A stretch of DNA of 64,000 nucleotides from Azolla caroliniana (GCA_043228905.1 JBHGNT010000018.1:3348001-3412000); one strand, 5' to 3'; shown: positions 48,387 through 58,839, counted from the first letter of the stretch. A program made the numbers and translations. Notes: a model not told the origin generated them from the letters alone.

Positions 48387-48793
48387 GGAACTCGATACGG
48401 CGTATCGAGTTCCAGTTTAAAGTTTAGGTTTTAAACACGAACTAAACGGGAAATCGATACGCCGTATCGAGTTCCTGTGATTTCTTTGCTTTTTAAACAA
48501 GAACTCGATACGGCGTATCGAGTTCCAGTTTAAAGTTTAGGTTTTAAACACGAACTAAACGGGAAATCGATACGCCGTATCAAGTTCCTGTGATTTCTTT
48601 GCTTTTTAAACAAGAACTCGATACGGCGTATCGAGTTCCTGTTTAAAAAGCAAAGGAAACATAGGAACTCGATACGGCGTATCAAGTTCCTGTTTAAAAA
48701 GCAAAAAAAAAAATATGAACTTGATACGCCGTATCGAGTTCTTGTATAAAGTTTGTATTGTATACAGGAACTCGATACGGCGTATCGAGTTCT
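48387..48793. repeat. Array of eight 25-27 bp palindromes
   Basis: Each site is the half-site (GG)AACTCGATACG, one central G or C, and its reverse complement. Sites: 48,387-48,413; about 48,448-48,475; 48,501-48,525; about 48,561-48,588; 48,614-48,638; 48,664-48,690; 48,717-48,741; 48,767-48,793. Centre spacings are 62, 51, 61, 52, 51, 52 and 51 bp, close to five or six DNA turns. Spacers repeat among themselves (TTTAAAGTTTAGGTTTTAAA; TTTCTTTGCTTTTTAAACAA). Sites 4, 6 and 7 have decayed by CG-to-CA or TG changes. A perfect copy folds as a 13-bp hairpin. Candidate binding sites for the ParB-like protein or an operator array. 47,911-48,386 beside it shows nothing else. Confidence 0.9.
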
Positions 48794-48842
48794 TGAGCGA
48801 CAAAACATATTTACAAAAATGTCCACAGTGTCAGAGGCTTAC

Positions 48843-49012
48843 CTGGAGTCCTCGCGCTCGATTCTCTTTGAAGACCTGGTTGATCGTGTGGCAGTGGAGG
48901 CGGAGATCACGATTTTGTGCTTCCTGCTCTGTGTGCTTTGTGTGCTCTGTGTGCTCTGTACGCTCTTGTGTGCTCTTTTGAGTGAAATATGACGAGGTCT
49001 TCCTATTTATAG
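48843..49012 (-). promoter_or_regulatory. Inferred promoter and noncoding first exon of the ParB-MTase gene
   Basis: A minus-strand TATA box CTATAAATAG lies at 49,003-49,012. About 30 bp further on, an ATG-free leader of about 130 bp ends at a strong donor CAG|GTAAGC (exon end 48,843). A matching acceptor AAATAG lies just above 47,910. This would place the first ATG (47,813) in exon 2 and all eight palindromes in intron 1. Inferred from signals only. Confidence 0.5.
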
Positions 49013-49713
49013 GGATTGACCACATTGGTTAAACTAACCATAGTCACCTTAACCAAGGTTGGTAAGTTTGAGGATAGTTAGTTGGTAACCATAGTGACAT
49101 TAACTAGAGTAACTTATGATTGCATTAATGATTACAAAGTCAAACTAACATATTGATCAATCTTTTATAGTGATAACAACTTGCAATGACTTCAAAGGTC
49201 ATGAAGGAGACAATGATAGAGGTTCATGAATGTACCAATGATTGATTACTAAAAGCAACAATTTTTATGACTCTCAAATGCTGTGTATTAAAGATGTGGG
49301 CATGAATTAACCAATGATTGATAAGTCTAATATTTAAAATGGTGAGCATTAAAGAACCAATGAGTGAGAGGTTCTATATCAAATATGGGTGCCATTAATT
49401 AGCCAATGATTTTAACATTAATCCAACATATTGATGGCTTGGTAATTATTAGATTTATATTATACTTGATTTAACTTCATATAGATGTAGTTTAAATAAT
49501 AATTGATATTTTAAATACAATTACTATATTAAAAATAAAATTTTTATGTATTGTATTAATATAATATTACATAATATAGACATTCTATTGATTTGGCTTT
49601 TGTTTAGAGAGAAGTTTATGTTTAGAGAGGAGTATATGTTTAGAGAGGAGCTTATTAGTTTTTTTCCTTACCCTAAGCACATAACTTACAGAGCCCTATC
49701 TAGACCTTAAGCC
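49013..49713. other. AT-rich divergent intergenic region
   Basis: Very AT-rich, especially at 49,440-49,570. A short tandem (GTTTAGAGAGGAG) lies at about 49,600-49,650, ahead of the plus-strand gene. It is probably the promoter and leader of that gene, but no clear TATA box can be assigned. Confidence 0.5.
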
Positions 49714-52494
49714 ATGAGTGAAGATTCATCGTTCTCGATTGAAGAATATTGTTTGTCATCAGACTCATCGTTTTCTATTAAAGAGTATTGTTTGTCGACA
49801 GAATCACCATATTCTATTGAAGAATATTGTCTATCGACAGACTCACCATATTCTATCAAAGAATATTGTCTGAGCTCATCTACAAGGAATGTAAATAATG
49901 ACACATGTGAAGAGTTCTCTATTGAAGAATACAATATTAATAAAGATACGGAGAATGAAGGTAGTGCCAAGGAAACATTGAATAACATTGGCGATGGTCA
50001 CAACAAAGAATTAGATTGTAACAAGGTTACACCAACCTCTATGTAGGAAGAGAAATCTGGGAGCCCTATGCATATTAGAAGAATCCCACGAAGAATTCGT
50101 CTGGCTAGATTTAGCTTGGTGACATCAGATAAACAGATTGGATTTGATGTCAAAAAAATATGTTGTGCCCGTGGTTGTATGTCTATGATTGGAAAACCAA
50201 AGTTGCGAGAATTAAGGCGATACTATTTTTCGATGACCGGTGATGAGCAAGACACTTACCTCGGGTCACATATGCAACTAGTATCTGACAAATGTACGGG
50301 GATCAAAGTATCATTCGAGTATTATATCTTCCATGCGCAACAGATATGTAGAGTTGCATTCAAAATTGCGTTATGTGTTAGTAACATGCGGCTACATAGA
50401 GTACAACAACGTCTACTTAGCGGGGATCAGATGCTCAATTGTAAAGAGGTTCCACGAATGAAAGGTGCAATTGGAAGACATGTTATTGGTTGGATGAAAA
50501 ATTACTTTCAGTTAAATTGTGAAGTAATGCCCACTACAGGTAGGATGCACCTTTCTGATAATAATACACATCGGGAAGTTTATGATGTCTATCGATCTAA
50601 TATGCTGGGCTCATGTAATAAGTCTATCACCTATAGCCAATTCACAAGATTATGGAGAGCTCGGTTTTCAAATGTTATCATTCCTCGTAAAGTACGTATG
50701 GGGTATTGCTCCATTTGTGCAAATCTTAAAAGTTTGGCTAAAGGTGCAAAGACATCAATGGAAAAGGATATGAGTAAGAAGTTACTACAAGAGCATCGTG
50801 AGGCACAATCCTTAGAATGAAAGAAGGCGATGCATCATAGAGAGAAGTGTTTGAAGAGGCCCGAACAATACATGTGCTTAATGATAGATGGCATGGACCA
50901 AAAGAAGACATGTTTGCCGCATATGCGGAGGCTCCCCAAAGATGTCAATGATGAGTGCCTTGTTCAAATGCACTTAGTGGGATGCTTGGCTTATAATAGG
51001 TCTGTTGGACCTCACGTCTTCATTACATACCCCAATGTTCACAATGACCCTAACCTAACAGTTACAATCATTCACCGAGTTTTGATGTCTTGGGGCCAAC
51101 CTTTCCCCCCTGTTCTATACATTCAATTGGACAATACTGCTAGAGAGAACAAAAATTCAACTGTATTTGGCTATCTAAGTATGTTGGTCAACCAAGAATT
51201 GTTTAGGAAAGTGAAAGTCAATTTTCTTTTGGTTGGCCACACACATGACCATATAGATCAGATGTTTAGCACATTCTCCAGACAGTTGTCTCGGCATGAT
51301 GCTTTCACTTTACCTAAACTATTTGATGTCATTTGTGATGCATATACACCACGCCCAAAAGTGTTACACTTGAAGGAGGTATATGACTTTAAGAGATATA
51401 TATCAGATGGGGGTGGTGGGAATGTTAAAGTGTTTGCTCAGTTAAACAATATAAGTTTCAATCACATTTTTATGATAAAGAAAAATGGAATAAGTGGTTC
51501 TACACTTTTGTATGCTAAACAATATTCATCTTCTACAACATGGGAACCTGAAGGTGGTTGCCAGTTATTACTTTGTATGCCGAGTACAATTGTCCATGGA
51601 GCTAAGCAAATGCCAATTGAGAAGAAAGGACAGTTGCAGAGCGACTTGGTATCAGAACAAAAACGGTCATGGCTCCAAGCCTTAGAAGAAAAAAGAAAGC
51701 ATATTGAGGCCGCCAAGAAATATGTCGCACAAACAGACACGTCATGGTGGGATGTATTTTATAGTGATTAGAAAGGAATTATAGACAATTGTGTATCTGG
51801 TGATAATTGGAATTTGGAAACGCCATTCACATGGTCGCTGCAACATGATCGCGTAAATAGAACTCTGGAGCAACTAGCAAATGCGATTAATGATAGCTTA
51901 GTCCATCCACAACAAAGAGACATTTATGTGGGACCAAGGATGACCAAAGCAGCCGAAGCTAGATGGCAAGGCAATTTGCAAGAGCTCACCGCGGGGATGT
52001 TGATTGCAACGCCGGCTGATGAGAACTCACATGGCCACCAATTTTGGGTTGGTAAAATTCTAGAAGTGTTAATGCATGAAATAGAAAACACGATCAAGTC
52101 TATAAATGTTCATTGGTACAACACTAGAAGTGCAAATGCTTTTACAGGTAAGTATACATTGGAGATGATTGAATGCCCAACAAGAAGGGGAGGTAGGAAG
52201 AGGAAGCAAAACATTCGTAACACCTCGCCCCTTGATATCTCTAATGTGGATATCATCGTGTACGACTTCATACTTACAAAAGCCGGATGATTAAGGAAGT
52301 CAACAATAGATATAATAAAAGAAAAATTACCAGGTCTACAAGGTGGCTCGAGTCAAAGGCAAACGAGATCTGCTACGTATAATATAGAGTCAAACCATTT
52401 GGTTTATGACGAAGATAATGCACTGATTGGTACATCCGAGGATGATGAGGAGGAATCGTCATTGTATATTAGTTATAGTAGTGATTCTCCGTAA
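49714..52494 (+). pseudogene. DUF7869-like RNase H-fold protein, one frame with four nonsense codons
   Basis: One phase stays open for 927 codons, interrupted only by TAG 50,044-50,046, TGA 50,818-50,820, TAG 51,769-51,771 and TGA 52,288-52,290; it ends TAA at 52,494. No frameshift or intron is needed. Order: four 13-residue repeats (SFSIEEYCLSSDS type); CCARGC and CSIC cysteine pairs (about 150 and 335); then a block with MIDGMDQ (D392), YIQLDNTARENKN (D473) and LLVGHTHDHIDQMFSTFSRQ (D512/D515). These resemble the acidic residues of an RNase H-like nuclease or transposase. A C-terminal region with FWVGKILEV and INVHWYNTRS (about 763-820) looks BAH- or chromo-like. I place it with the DUF7869 family from memory. 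It is divergent from the ParB-methyltransferase gene. Function is unproven; transposase is the leading guess. Confidence 0.75.
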
Positions 52495-52849
52495 AGGAGT
52501 GATCATGAATGTATATTTGGCTATTAAGTGTAACTACATTCCGCTTGTAACAAATCAAGTAATATAAAAGCATGTGTTTTGAATTCTTATGATTTCTAAA
52601 AAATCGTTTCTTATAAAATAACATTGGTTGTAAAGTTTGTGATATAAATTGAGAACGTATCTTTTTGAAATTCGTCTTTTTTTAGTTACTTCTAAATCAC
52701 GAAAATAGTGGATTTTTAACCTTTTTCATAGTATGTTTAAACATGTATGATACTGGTATCAATGTGTTTTGTAAAATCATTGAAAAAGCCCTAAAATCAA
52801 CCAAAATTTCCCTTATCCTTCCATTTATGCGCGATCCTTCCACTTGTGA

Positions 52850-53010
52850 ACGCGAACATGTTTTTTATTACCGCAAGTTCTTTTCACCTTTCCCTCACGG
52901 TACTACTTCGCTATCAGTCACTCATGAGTATTTAGCCTTGCAAGGAGGTCCTTGCTTATTCACACGGGATTTCGCGTGCCCCATGCTACTCGGGTTGGAG
53001 CGTGACTTGT
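52850..53010 (-). pseudogene. rrn23: Plastid 23S rRNA fragment
   Basis: The plus strand reads the complement of a highly conserved 23S segment: CACCTTTCCCTCACGGTACT, then GAGTATTTAGCCTTGCAAGG. The GCAAGG form is plastid or cyanobacterial. Several mismatches are visible (TATCAGTCAC instead of TATCGGTCAC). It is a fragment, not a working rRNA gene. Confidence 0.85.
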
Positions 53011-53206
53011 TGATCTTTTTTAGAGATGTCATCACTGAATAAATACGGTGGAATTAGTCTAATTCGGTAAAACAACGATCAGGAGTCTACTAATCCTCTT
53101 GAATCTTGTAGGCTGATTTGATCTGGAGGGATCGAAAAAAGAAGTAGGCCATGGTTTGAAAATCCACCCTTTTTTTTTTTAGAATAATTGTTTTCCTTCC
53201 ACAGAA

Positions 53207-53353
53207 AAAAAGTTAGTAATAACTTGGTCTCGCACCTCTGCAATAGTCCCCATCATGATCCGTCATACTATTGTTGTTCACAATGGGCGGGAACACTTAC
53301 CGATATATGTAACTGATCGTATGGTAGGTCACAAACTAGGAGAATTTGCACCT
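53207..53353 (+). pseudogene. rps19: Plastid ribosomal protein S19 fragment
   Basis: Central and C-terminal part of plastid S19: [20 protein letters not shown], then [29 protein letters not shown]. The reading stays in frame for 49 codons. Then it diverges where the conserved TRTFRGH block should follow. It lacks its first 30 or so codons. Confidence 0.88.
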
Positions 53354-53478
53354 CAAAAAAATGGAAAATCAATTTATGTAATTTTGATACGTTCAAAAAT
53401 ACCGAAAATTCTTTTCCTCTCACATTCCACTTATTGTTGTATTAATTAGGATTACTAATAAAATAATGTTTTTGTCTT

Positions 53479-53589
53479 TGGCACGGATTCGCTCACAGAC
53501 CCCTAGGTTATGATTATAGAGGTGTCAAAACTTCGCAGGTTAAAGCTGAAGAGTGGTTGTCAATAGTTGTTGCTCCATACATCAATGTA
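53479..53589 (+). pseudogene. ndhJ: Plastid NdhJ fragment
   Basis: 37 codons read [37 protein letters not shown], matching the N-terminal part of the plastid NDH complex subunit J. Similarity stops at a breakpoint. Together with rps19 it shows the insertion is a mosaic. Confidence 0.8.
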
Positions 53590-53795
53590 AAGGTCTATTT
53601 TCTTAATTCCAGCAAGTTCGGGTAGTTTCAATAGAATCCTTTTTTTTGTGAGGAATTTAAAGTCACTAGCAGTTACTTTCTTGGGACCAGTTACAGACAA
53701 AAAAGCTTTTTGTGCTTCGCCACTCCAGAATCTATCGACTTGAATATAAACGAATTGTCAGTCGTCGAATACTATTCTCGGAAAGCGATCATTTA

Positions 53796-53829
53796 GAACC
53801 GTGCATGAAATTCTAATTTCGCACGGCTC
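53796..53829 (-). ncRNA. Group II intron domain V remnant
   Basis: Exactly 34 nt on the minus strand, with stem GAGCCGTGC/GCACGGTTC, catalytic AGC near the 5' end, AT bulge and inner stem GAAAT/ATTTC, as in plastid group II introns. Host intron not identified. No rest of the intron is seen. Confidence 0.75.
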
Positions 53830-53873
53830 CTGGTTCCTAAAAGGCTTTCAATTGACTTTAGCAACGTTCCTAT

Positions 53874-54400
53874 CAATATCTCAAATGATTAGAGTGTATG
53901 GTTGTTAACCATAAGGCCAAAGGTTCAAACCCTCCTAGGACTCATGTTTTTGTTCATCTTATGCTTAACTGCTTCCTTTGGTTTGTAAACTCAAGATGAC
54001 CAATATTTGTCATATTGTTTTTGGACAAAGCATTATATCTTGCTCCAACTTAGTTTTTTACGTAGATAACTAATTTTCATAAGTCAAAATATTGGATTCA
54101 ATATCTTACATGATTAGACCATAAGGTTGTTCACCATAAGGCCGAAGGTCCAATGCTCCTTGGAGGGATGTGAAAACCACCACTGTTGTTCATCTTATGT
54201 TTATGTGTTCCCTTGGATTTGTAACCTCATGACAAGCAATAATATTGACTATCATATTGTTTTTGGATGAGACATTGTATCTTGCTTCAACTGAGTTTAC
54301 CTTGTGCTTGGATAAACCATTGCTTTGAAATAACTCAAATGGTTAGAGTATATGGTTGTTAACCAAAAGGTGGAAGGTTCAATGCTTCCATTAAATGTTT
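53874..54400 (+). repeat. tRNA-Asn-derived repeat, two to three units
   Basis: Heads near 53,876, 54,090 and 54,330 read CTCAAATGATTAGAGTGTAT, TGGTTGTTAACCATAAGG (anticodon GTT) and GGTTCAAACCCTCC or decayed forms. The bodies match those at 20 and 30 kb. Confidence 0.75.
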
Positions 54401-57400
54401 ACTTGATGAAGGAAGAACTAAGTATATTGAACTCGCTTGGCCCTAATCCTCTATAAGACTTGTCAAAACTCTACAAATATAATTAAGAACCAATTTAAAT
54501 GATAGCTTGGAGATATTTATAAGGATTTCTTGACCCCCTTCAAAGAACTACACATATACATACATCTCTAGGGAGTTTGGATTGTGCACGAATCGTCCCC
54601 TCTAGATTTGTTTCATCTCTTGTAAGTCTATTTCATTCAAATAATGGAGGGCTTCCAACAACATAGGAAATAAAACTAATAATATCATGGTCCATGGTTT
54701 ACCATTAAATTATTATTGGTTTCCATAGTTGGCATGAAATGTGAAAAAAAAATGTTGACAATTTAGTGTGTGTTTTTTTGTTTTCGAATATTCTTTCATC
54801 GACAATTGTCTTTGAATATCTTTTCCATTGTCGATAGTTCACAATGAAATTAGTTAAATTTTTAATTTAAAAGCAAAATTAGGGTGAATAATCAATCTAA
54901 AATCTAGAAAATAATCATTACCGACATCATTGCCAATAGACCATGAAATAAAACAAAAAAAGATATGGTCAATTGTCAACCATGTTCAAATTAAATATTT
55001 CACGTGTGAGACTTTGTCATCATACGTGATTCACACACTTTGCCAACTCTTTCAATGTTTGGAGATAACCCTTGGACCATTCTTCATACATACATAAGGG
55101 AGTTGAAGTTGTTATTCATTAAGCTTCCTCCTACATGGTGACAATTCTAAAAATGGCAAGCCTTGTCCAAGAGAAGGTTCACAAGCAATAAGCTTATATA
55201 GAGTCCTTATATTCAATCTAGAGTTTTTTGTATTGTCCTTCATAAGATTGTTCCTTCAAATTTCACTTTGTATTTCATTCCATGTATCTACCCATCGCTT
55301 AACAAATAAATAAAGAGACATTGGAAGTATTCTTTATTTTGGCATTTTTACAAAGTGACGACATTTTTTTGACATATGCTATCAGAAATTGTGAATCACT
55401 CCTACCTTCCGAACTTCTTAAAATACTGATATAGTATTTTCATTATGCCAAACTTATGACTAATATCCAAGGTTTTCTATAAACACTTTGTTTTCCATTC
55501 ATTTAATAGTTGATACTCTTCATGACTTTAATGAAAATGAGGATGTTTATCAACTTTGAATGTTCATCAAATCTTAAAAAGTATATTATGAAAATGAAGC
55601 GATGGAAAATGTCTCACAAAAGCAAAACTTAACTTAATAGGAAAGTGTGTCACTCAAATCATCACATATCTCGTGGTCATGTCATGGTTGGAGAATGTTT
55701 TCTATAGATCAATTGAAGTTCCCATGTATGAACAAGTTTATGCACTTTAAATAATACCTTTTATTGATTTCACTCTGGACAAGAACCCTCATAATCTAAC
55801 ATATCATTGGATGATGCTTCACTAATGGATTCTAAATATTGGTCAATACTCTACATTTTGAAACATCATATGCTTAGGTTATGCAAGAGTATCTTAAATA
55901 AATGACTTACATTACTTATAAAATGAATTAGTATGGTGTTTATAAAATTCTTATAAAAAGAGTATCCTAAATAAATGAATTACATTGCAATACATTCTAA
56001 AATTGATAGAATTTGGTTTGGCATTGTCAACTCATCCACGTATAGGAAGGATGGAGGGACAAAATATTTTACATGAGTTTAAACCTAATGAATTTTAATT
56101 TATTGTTCTTTTACATTGCGTCGTGGGATTTTTGCAGTTTGCAAATTTGTGTTATATTCGCTAATTAAATAGGGAAACTCTATATTATATTCATGGAAAT
56201 CCACTAAAAACATATGTGAACAAAATTCACATATAACAAATCCTTACCCCATAACTATGAGTTGATCAATAGACAAGTTGCCACATACACATTCCCAATC
56301 ACATATGTATTCCCATGTTTATAAATTGAACATGTTTAATATCTTATTGATATGCAAAATAAATAAAAAGATATTGTTTGGACGAGTCATTTAAAACTTA
56401 GACAAGTAAGATGGAATATTTTACTTGCACCACGAATTGCCTTGCGACATAGGTTTCTATCTATGTACTTTTTGACGTGGCGATTTGCAGTCACAACGAT
56501 TATTTGAATCAACTTTTTTTGCACGTAGAAAGCATGGACAATAAGAATATAACGAGTTGGGATTGAGCTATTCATTTTGGTTTATTTGGACTACACCTAC
56601 ACCACCACGCATTCAGAAAGGCAAAACTACATCGTGGGAAGACATTATATGGATGTAGCAATAAAAAAGACTAGAAAATTCAAACTGACTTCCACATCAT
56701 TCATCCATGAGTACATGAAGATGCACACGGTTTTGAGAATTAGTATTTGAATATACAAACGTTTTCATGTAAAAGACTCAAGTTTTGTATATACTCTCAA
56801 ATCAAAGGGTCATACTACAGTAACAACATACCCCTATTGACCATTCAAAACAAATTTATCAATCATATTATTAAAGGTTCGTCATTTGTATGTTAAAATT
56901 ATAGATTCTTACGAAAATAATAGTAAACAAAAAGGTTGTCTTTTTTTATACTTCTCTACTCTGTGTAGCTCATAAGTGACAATATTTCTAATTGTTTTTA
57001 TCTCGGAAGTCAAACCATGAATTGAAACAAACCCAAAGTAGATGTTGATGTGATAACCATGGGTGTTAAAATTTCCTATGTGCTTCATTGGAATTCCTCC
57101 GCGAATCAATATCATCAACATCAATTTTCTTACATAGGTATTGGGCATAAATTACAACTATTTGACTTGTAGGCACATTGTGTAGACCTAAGGGGAGTCA
57201 TTCTATACTAGTATCTCGATAAACCTATAACTTTGTAACAATACATGAACATCACTCACGCATAGACTTTGTTGCCCATGGACAACTAATTGGGTTAAAT
57301 GCTAGTTTCATTGAGAAAACTATTCGAGATGTGACTACGCTAATATGGATTGTTAAACATCAACATCATGTGCGCAATTCGTGTATAGATGTCGTTACAA

Positions 57401-57410
57401 GCATACAACA
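54401..57410. other. No gene seen
   Basis: About 3 kb of AT-rich DNA without a recognisable coding region, RNA gene or mobile element on either strand. Confidence 0.5.
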
Positions 57411-58002
57411 ATGGAATCCGACCAAAAGGATCCCTACATGGCAAATAGGATCATGAAAATGCTTTAGTGGCTATCGATGGAATGGGCATATGGGCCAATA
57501 TCAAGGGATTGGGTTCATTGAGTTTACTCCCACTACTCTGTGAGGTTAGTTGGATCAAGTGTGACCATACCCTTGGAATTTAACATTGAATGCCCATCCG
57601 CAGGAAGGGGGGGGGCACACCATTTGAGGGTTTTTTAAAAGGAGAGATCTTCAAACCTTTCTCTCTTTATAAGTGCTTGTAGGTAAAAACTAATAAATAG
57701 ATATAGATGAATGGAATCCGACCAAAAGGATCCCTACATGGCAAATAAGATCATGAAAATGTTTTAGTGGCTATCGATGGAATGGGCGTATGGGCCAATA
57801 TCAGGGGATTGGGTTCATTGAGTTTACTCCCACTACTCTATGAGGTTAGTTAGATCAAGCGTTCACCATACCCTTGGAATTTAACATCCAATGCCCATCA
57901 GGCGGGGCCACACCATTTGAGGGTTTTTTAAAAGGAGAGCTCTTCAAACCTTTCTCTGTTATAAGTGCTTGTAGGTAAAAACTAATAAATAGATATAGAT
58001 GA
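57411..58002. repeat. 300-bp tandem duplication
   Basis: Copies begin at 57,411 and 57,711 with ATGGAATCCGACCAAAAGGA and end AATAGATATAGATGA. They are over 90% identical by eye. They differ mainly in a G-rich run (57,605) and a few transitions. The pair lies about 270 bp upstream of an orphan reading frame. Confidence 0.88.
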
Positions 58003-58271
58003 ATGAATGATGAGCATTACAAACAAATTGTACACACATGCATACAAAAAGAAAGTAGAGACTATTTCACCGTTGTCTCTAATATCTATTATAAAAGCCT
58101 TACATTGCACACACACCTTCTCTAAGGTCTTTAAAACTAGGTATATTCATTTTATAGCAAAGTTAGGCTACTTTGTCTCTGTTATAAAAGCTTTTTTAGC
58201 ACACATACTTTCTCTTAAGTTCCTTTTAATAGTCTTGAATCATTGTGTTCTGGTTCAAATCTTAGGAAGCC

Positions 58272-58679
58272 ATGATGGATGGATACGAAGGCTTGATTCC
58301 TCTTCTTGTGTCTCTGCTACTCAAAGAATCATCCATGAATCATAAGCAGAAGAAGAAGACCATGAGTCATGGATCGGGGGGACGCCTTGACGACATAGTC
58401 AAGCTACTTATAATCGAAGAAGATTTTGTAGACGAAAAGGAAGAAGACGATGATGATGATGATGATGGTGTTGATCAGGGACGAATAAATCATCAACATG
58501 TTAATGATGAGATCAAGAGCCAGACTATGAGCACGGCACTGATAACAAGATTAATGGCGTTGCAATCTTCATTAACTTGCAGTATCAGCAGTAAAATGAG
58601 ACAATGTAATGATGGAGTGAACCAGAGCCTTCTACATGGAAGGTCATCGCATGAAAGGAATTTGTATACCAGAGTCTAG
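58272..58679 (+). CDS. Orphan ORF, 135 codons, acidic tract
   Basis: I do not recognise this protein. It starts MMDGYEGLIPLLVSLLLKES and has a Lys-rich then a strongly acidic stretch (EKEEDDDDDDDG at about residues 56-67, encoded by a GAT microsatellite). It ends SSHERNLYTRV before TAG. It stands out from its surroundings only by being open, and codon 1 could be either of two adjacent ATGs. No partner gene is near. It may be an exon of a larger gene, a young gene or a chance frame. Confidence 0.25.
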   Translation: MMDGYEGLIPLLVSLLLKESSMNHKQKKKTMSHGSGGRLDDIVKLLIIEEDFVDEKEEDDDDDDDGVDQGRINHQHVNDEIKSQTMSTALITRLMALQSSLTCSISSKMRQCNDGVNQSLLHGRSSHERNLYTRV

Positions 58680-58730
58680 CTAGGTTTAATGGTCTCCTTC
58701 AGATTTCCTCCTTAATTGTACAGAAGACCG

Positions 58731-58751
58731 CCCCCCCCCCCCCCCCCCCCC
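58731..58751. repeat. Poly-C run of 21
   Basis: An uninterrupted C homopolymer in AT-rich DNA. Length may be inaccurate because of sequencing or assembly limits. Confidence 0.9.
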
Positions 58752-58839
58752 TCAACATATATGTATATATACAAACTACTATTCAAAAGGCTTTCCTATT
58801 ATAGGTAGTAAGCCACTCATAAGAACAATATATGATCAT

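Larger units (their letters stand above)
52790..53870. mobile_element. Nuclear plastid DNA insertion, rearranged
   Basis: About 1.1 kb containing pieces of at least four plastid loci that are not adjacent in ordinary plastid genomes: 23S rRNA (minus), rps19 (plus), ndhJ (plus) and a group II intron domain V (minus). All are partial and carry frame or sequence damage. The right end meets a tRNA-Asn-family repeat at about 53,874. Confidence 0.85.

Noticed and set aside
48387-48793. CRISPR-like array (repeats of 25-27 bp with spacers of similar size)
   Set aside because: Spacers are repeated rather than unique, the repeats are full palindromes in two orientations, no cas gene is present and the context is a plant nuclear genome.
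49714-52494. Four separate plus-strand proteins instead of one gene
   Set aside because: All pieces share one phase with no gaps, and the stops are all one C-to-T step from CAG or CGA. One broken gene is simpler.
49714-52494. Stop-codon reassignment or U-to-C RNA editing rescuing the internal TAG/TGA
   Set aside because: The plant nuclear code uses these as stops (PRL1 here ends in TAG), and U-to-C editing is known in organelles. Context-specific decay explains the pattern.
53207-53449. Working nuclear rps19 gene
   Set aside because: Lacks the N-terminus, diverges before the conserved end, has no transit peptide and lies in a plastid DNA mosaic.
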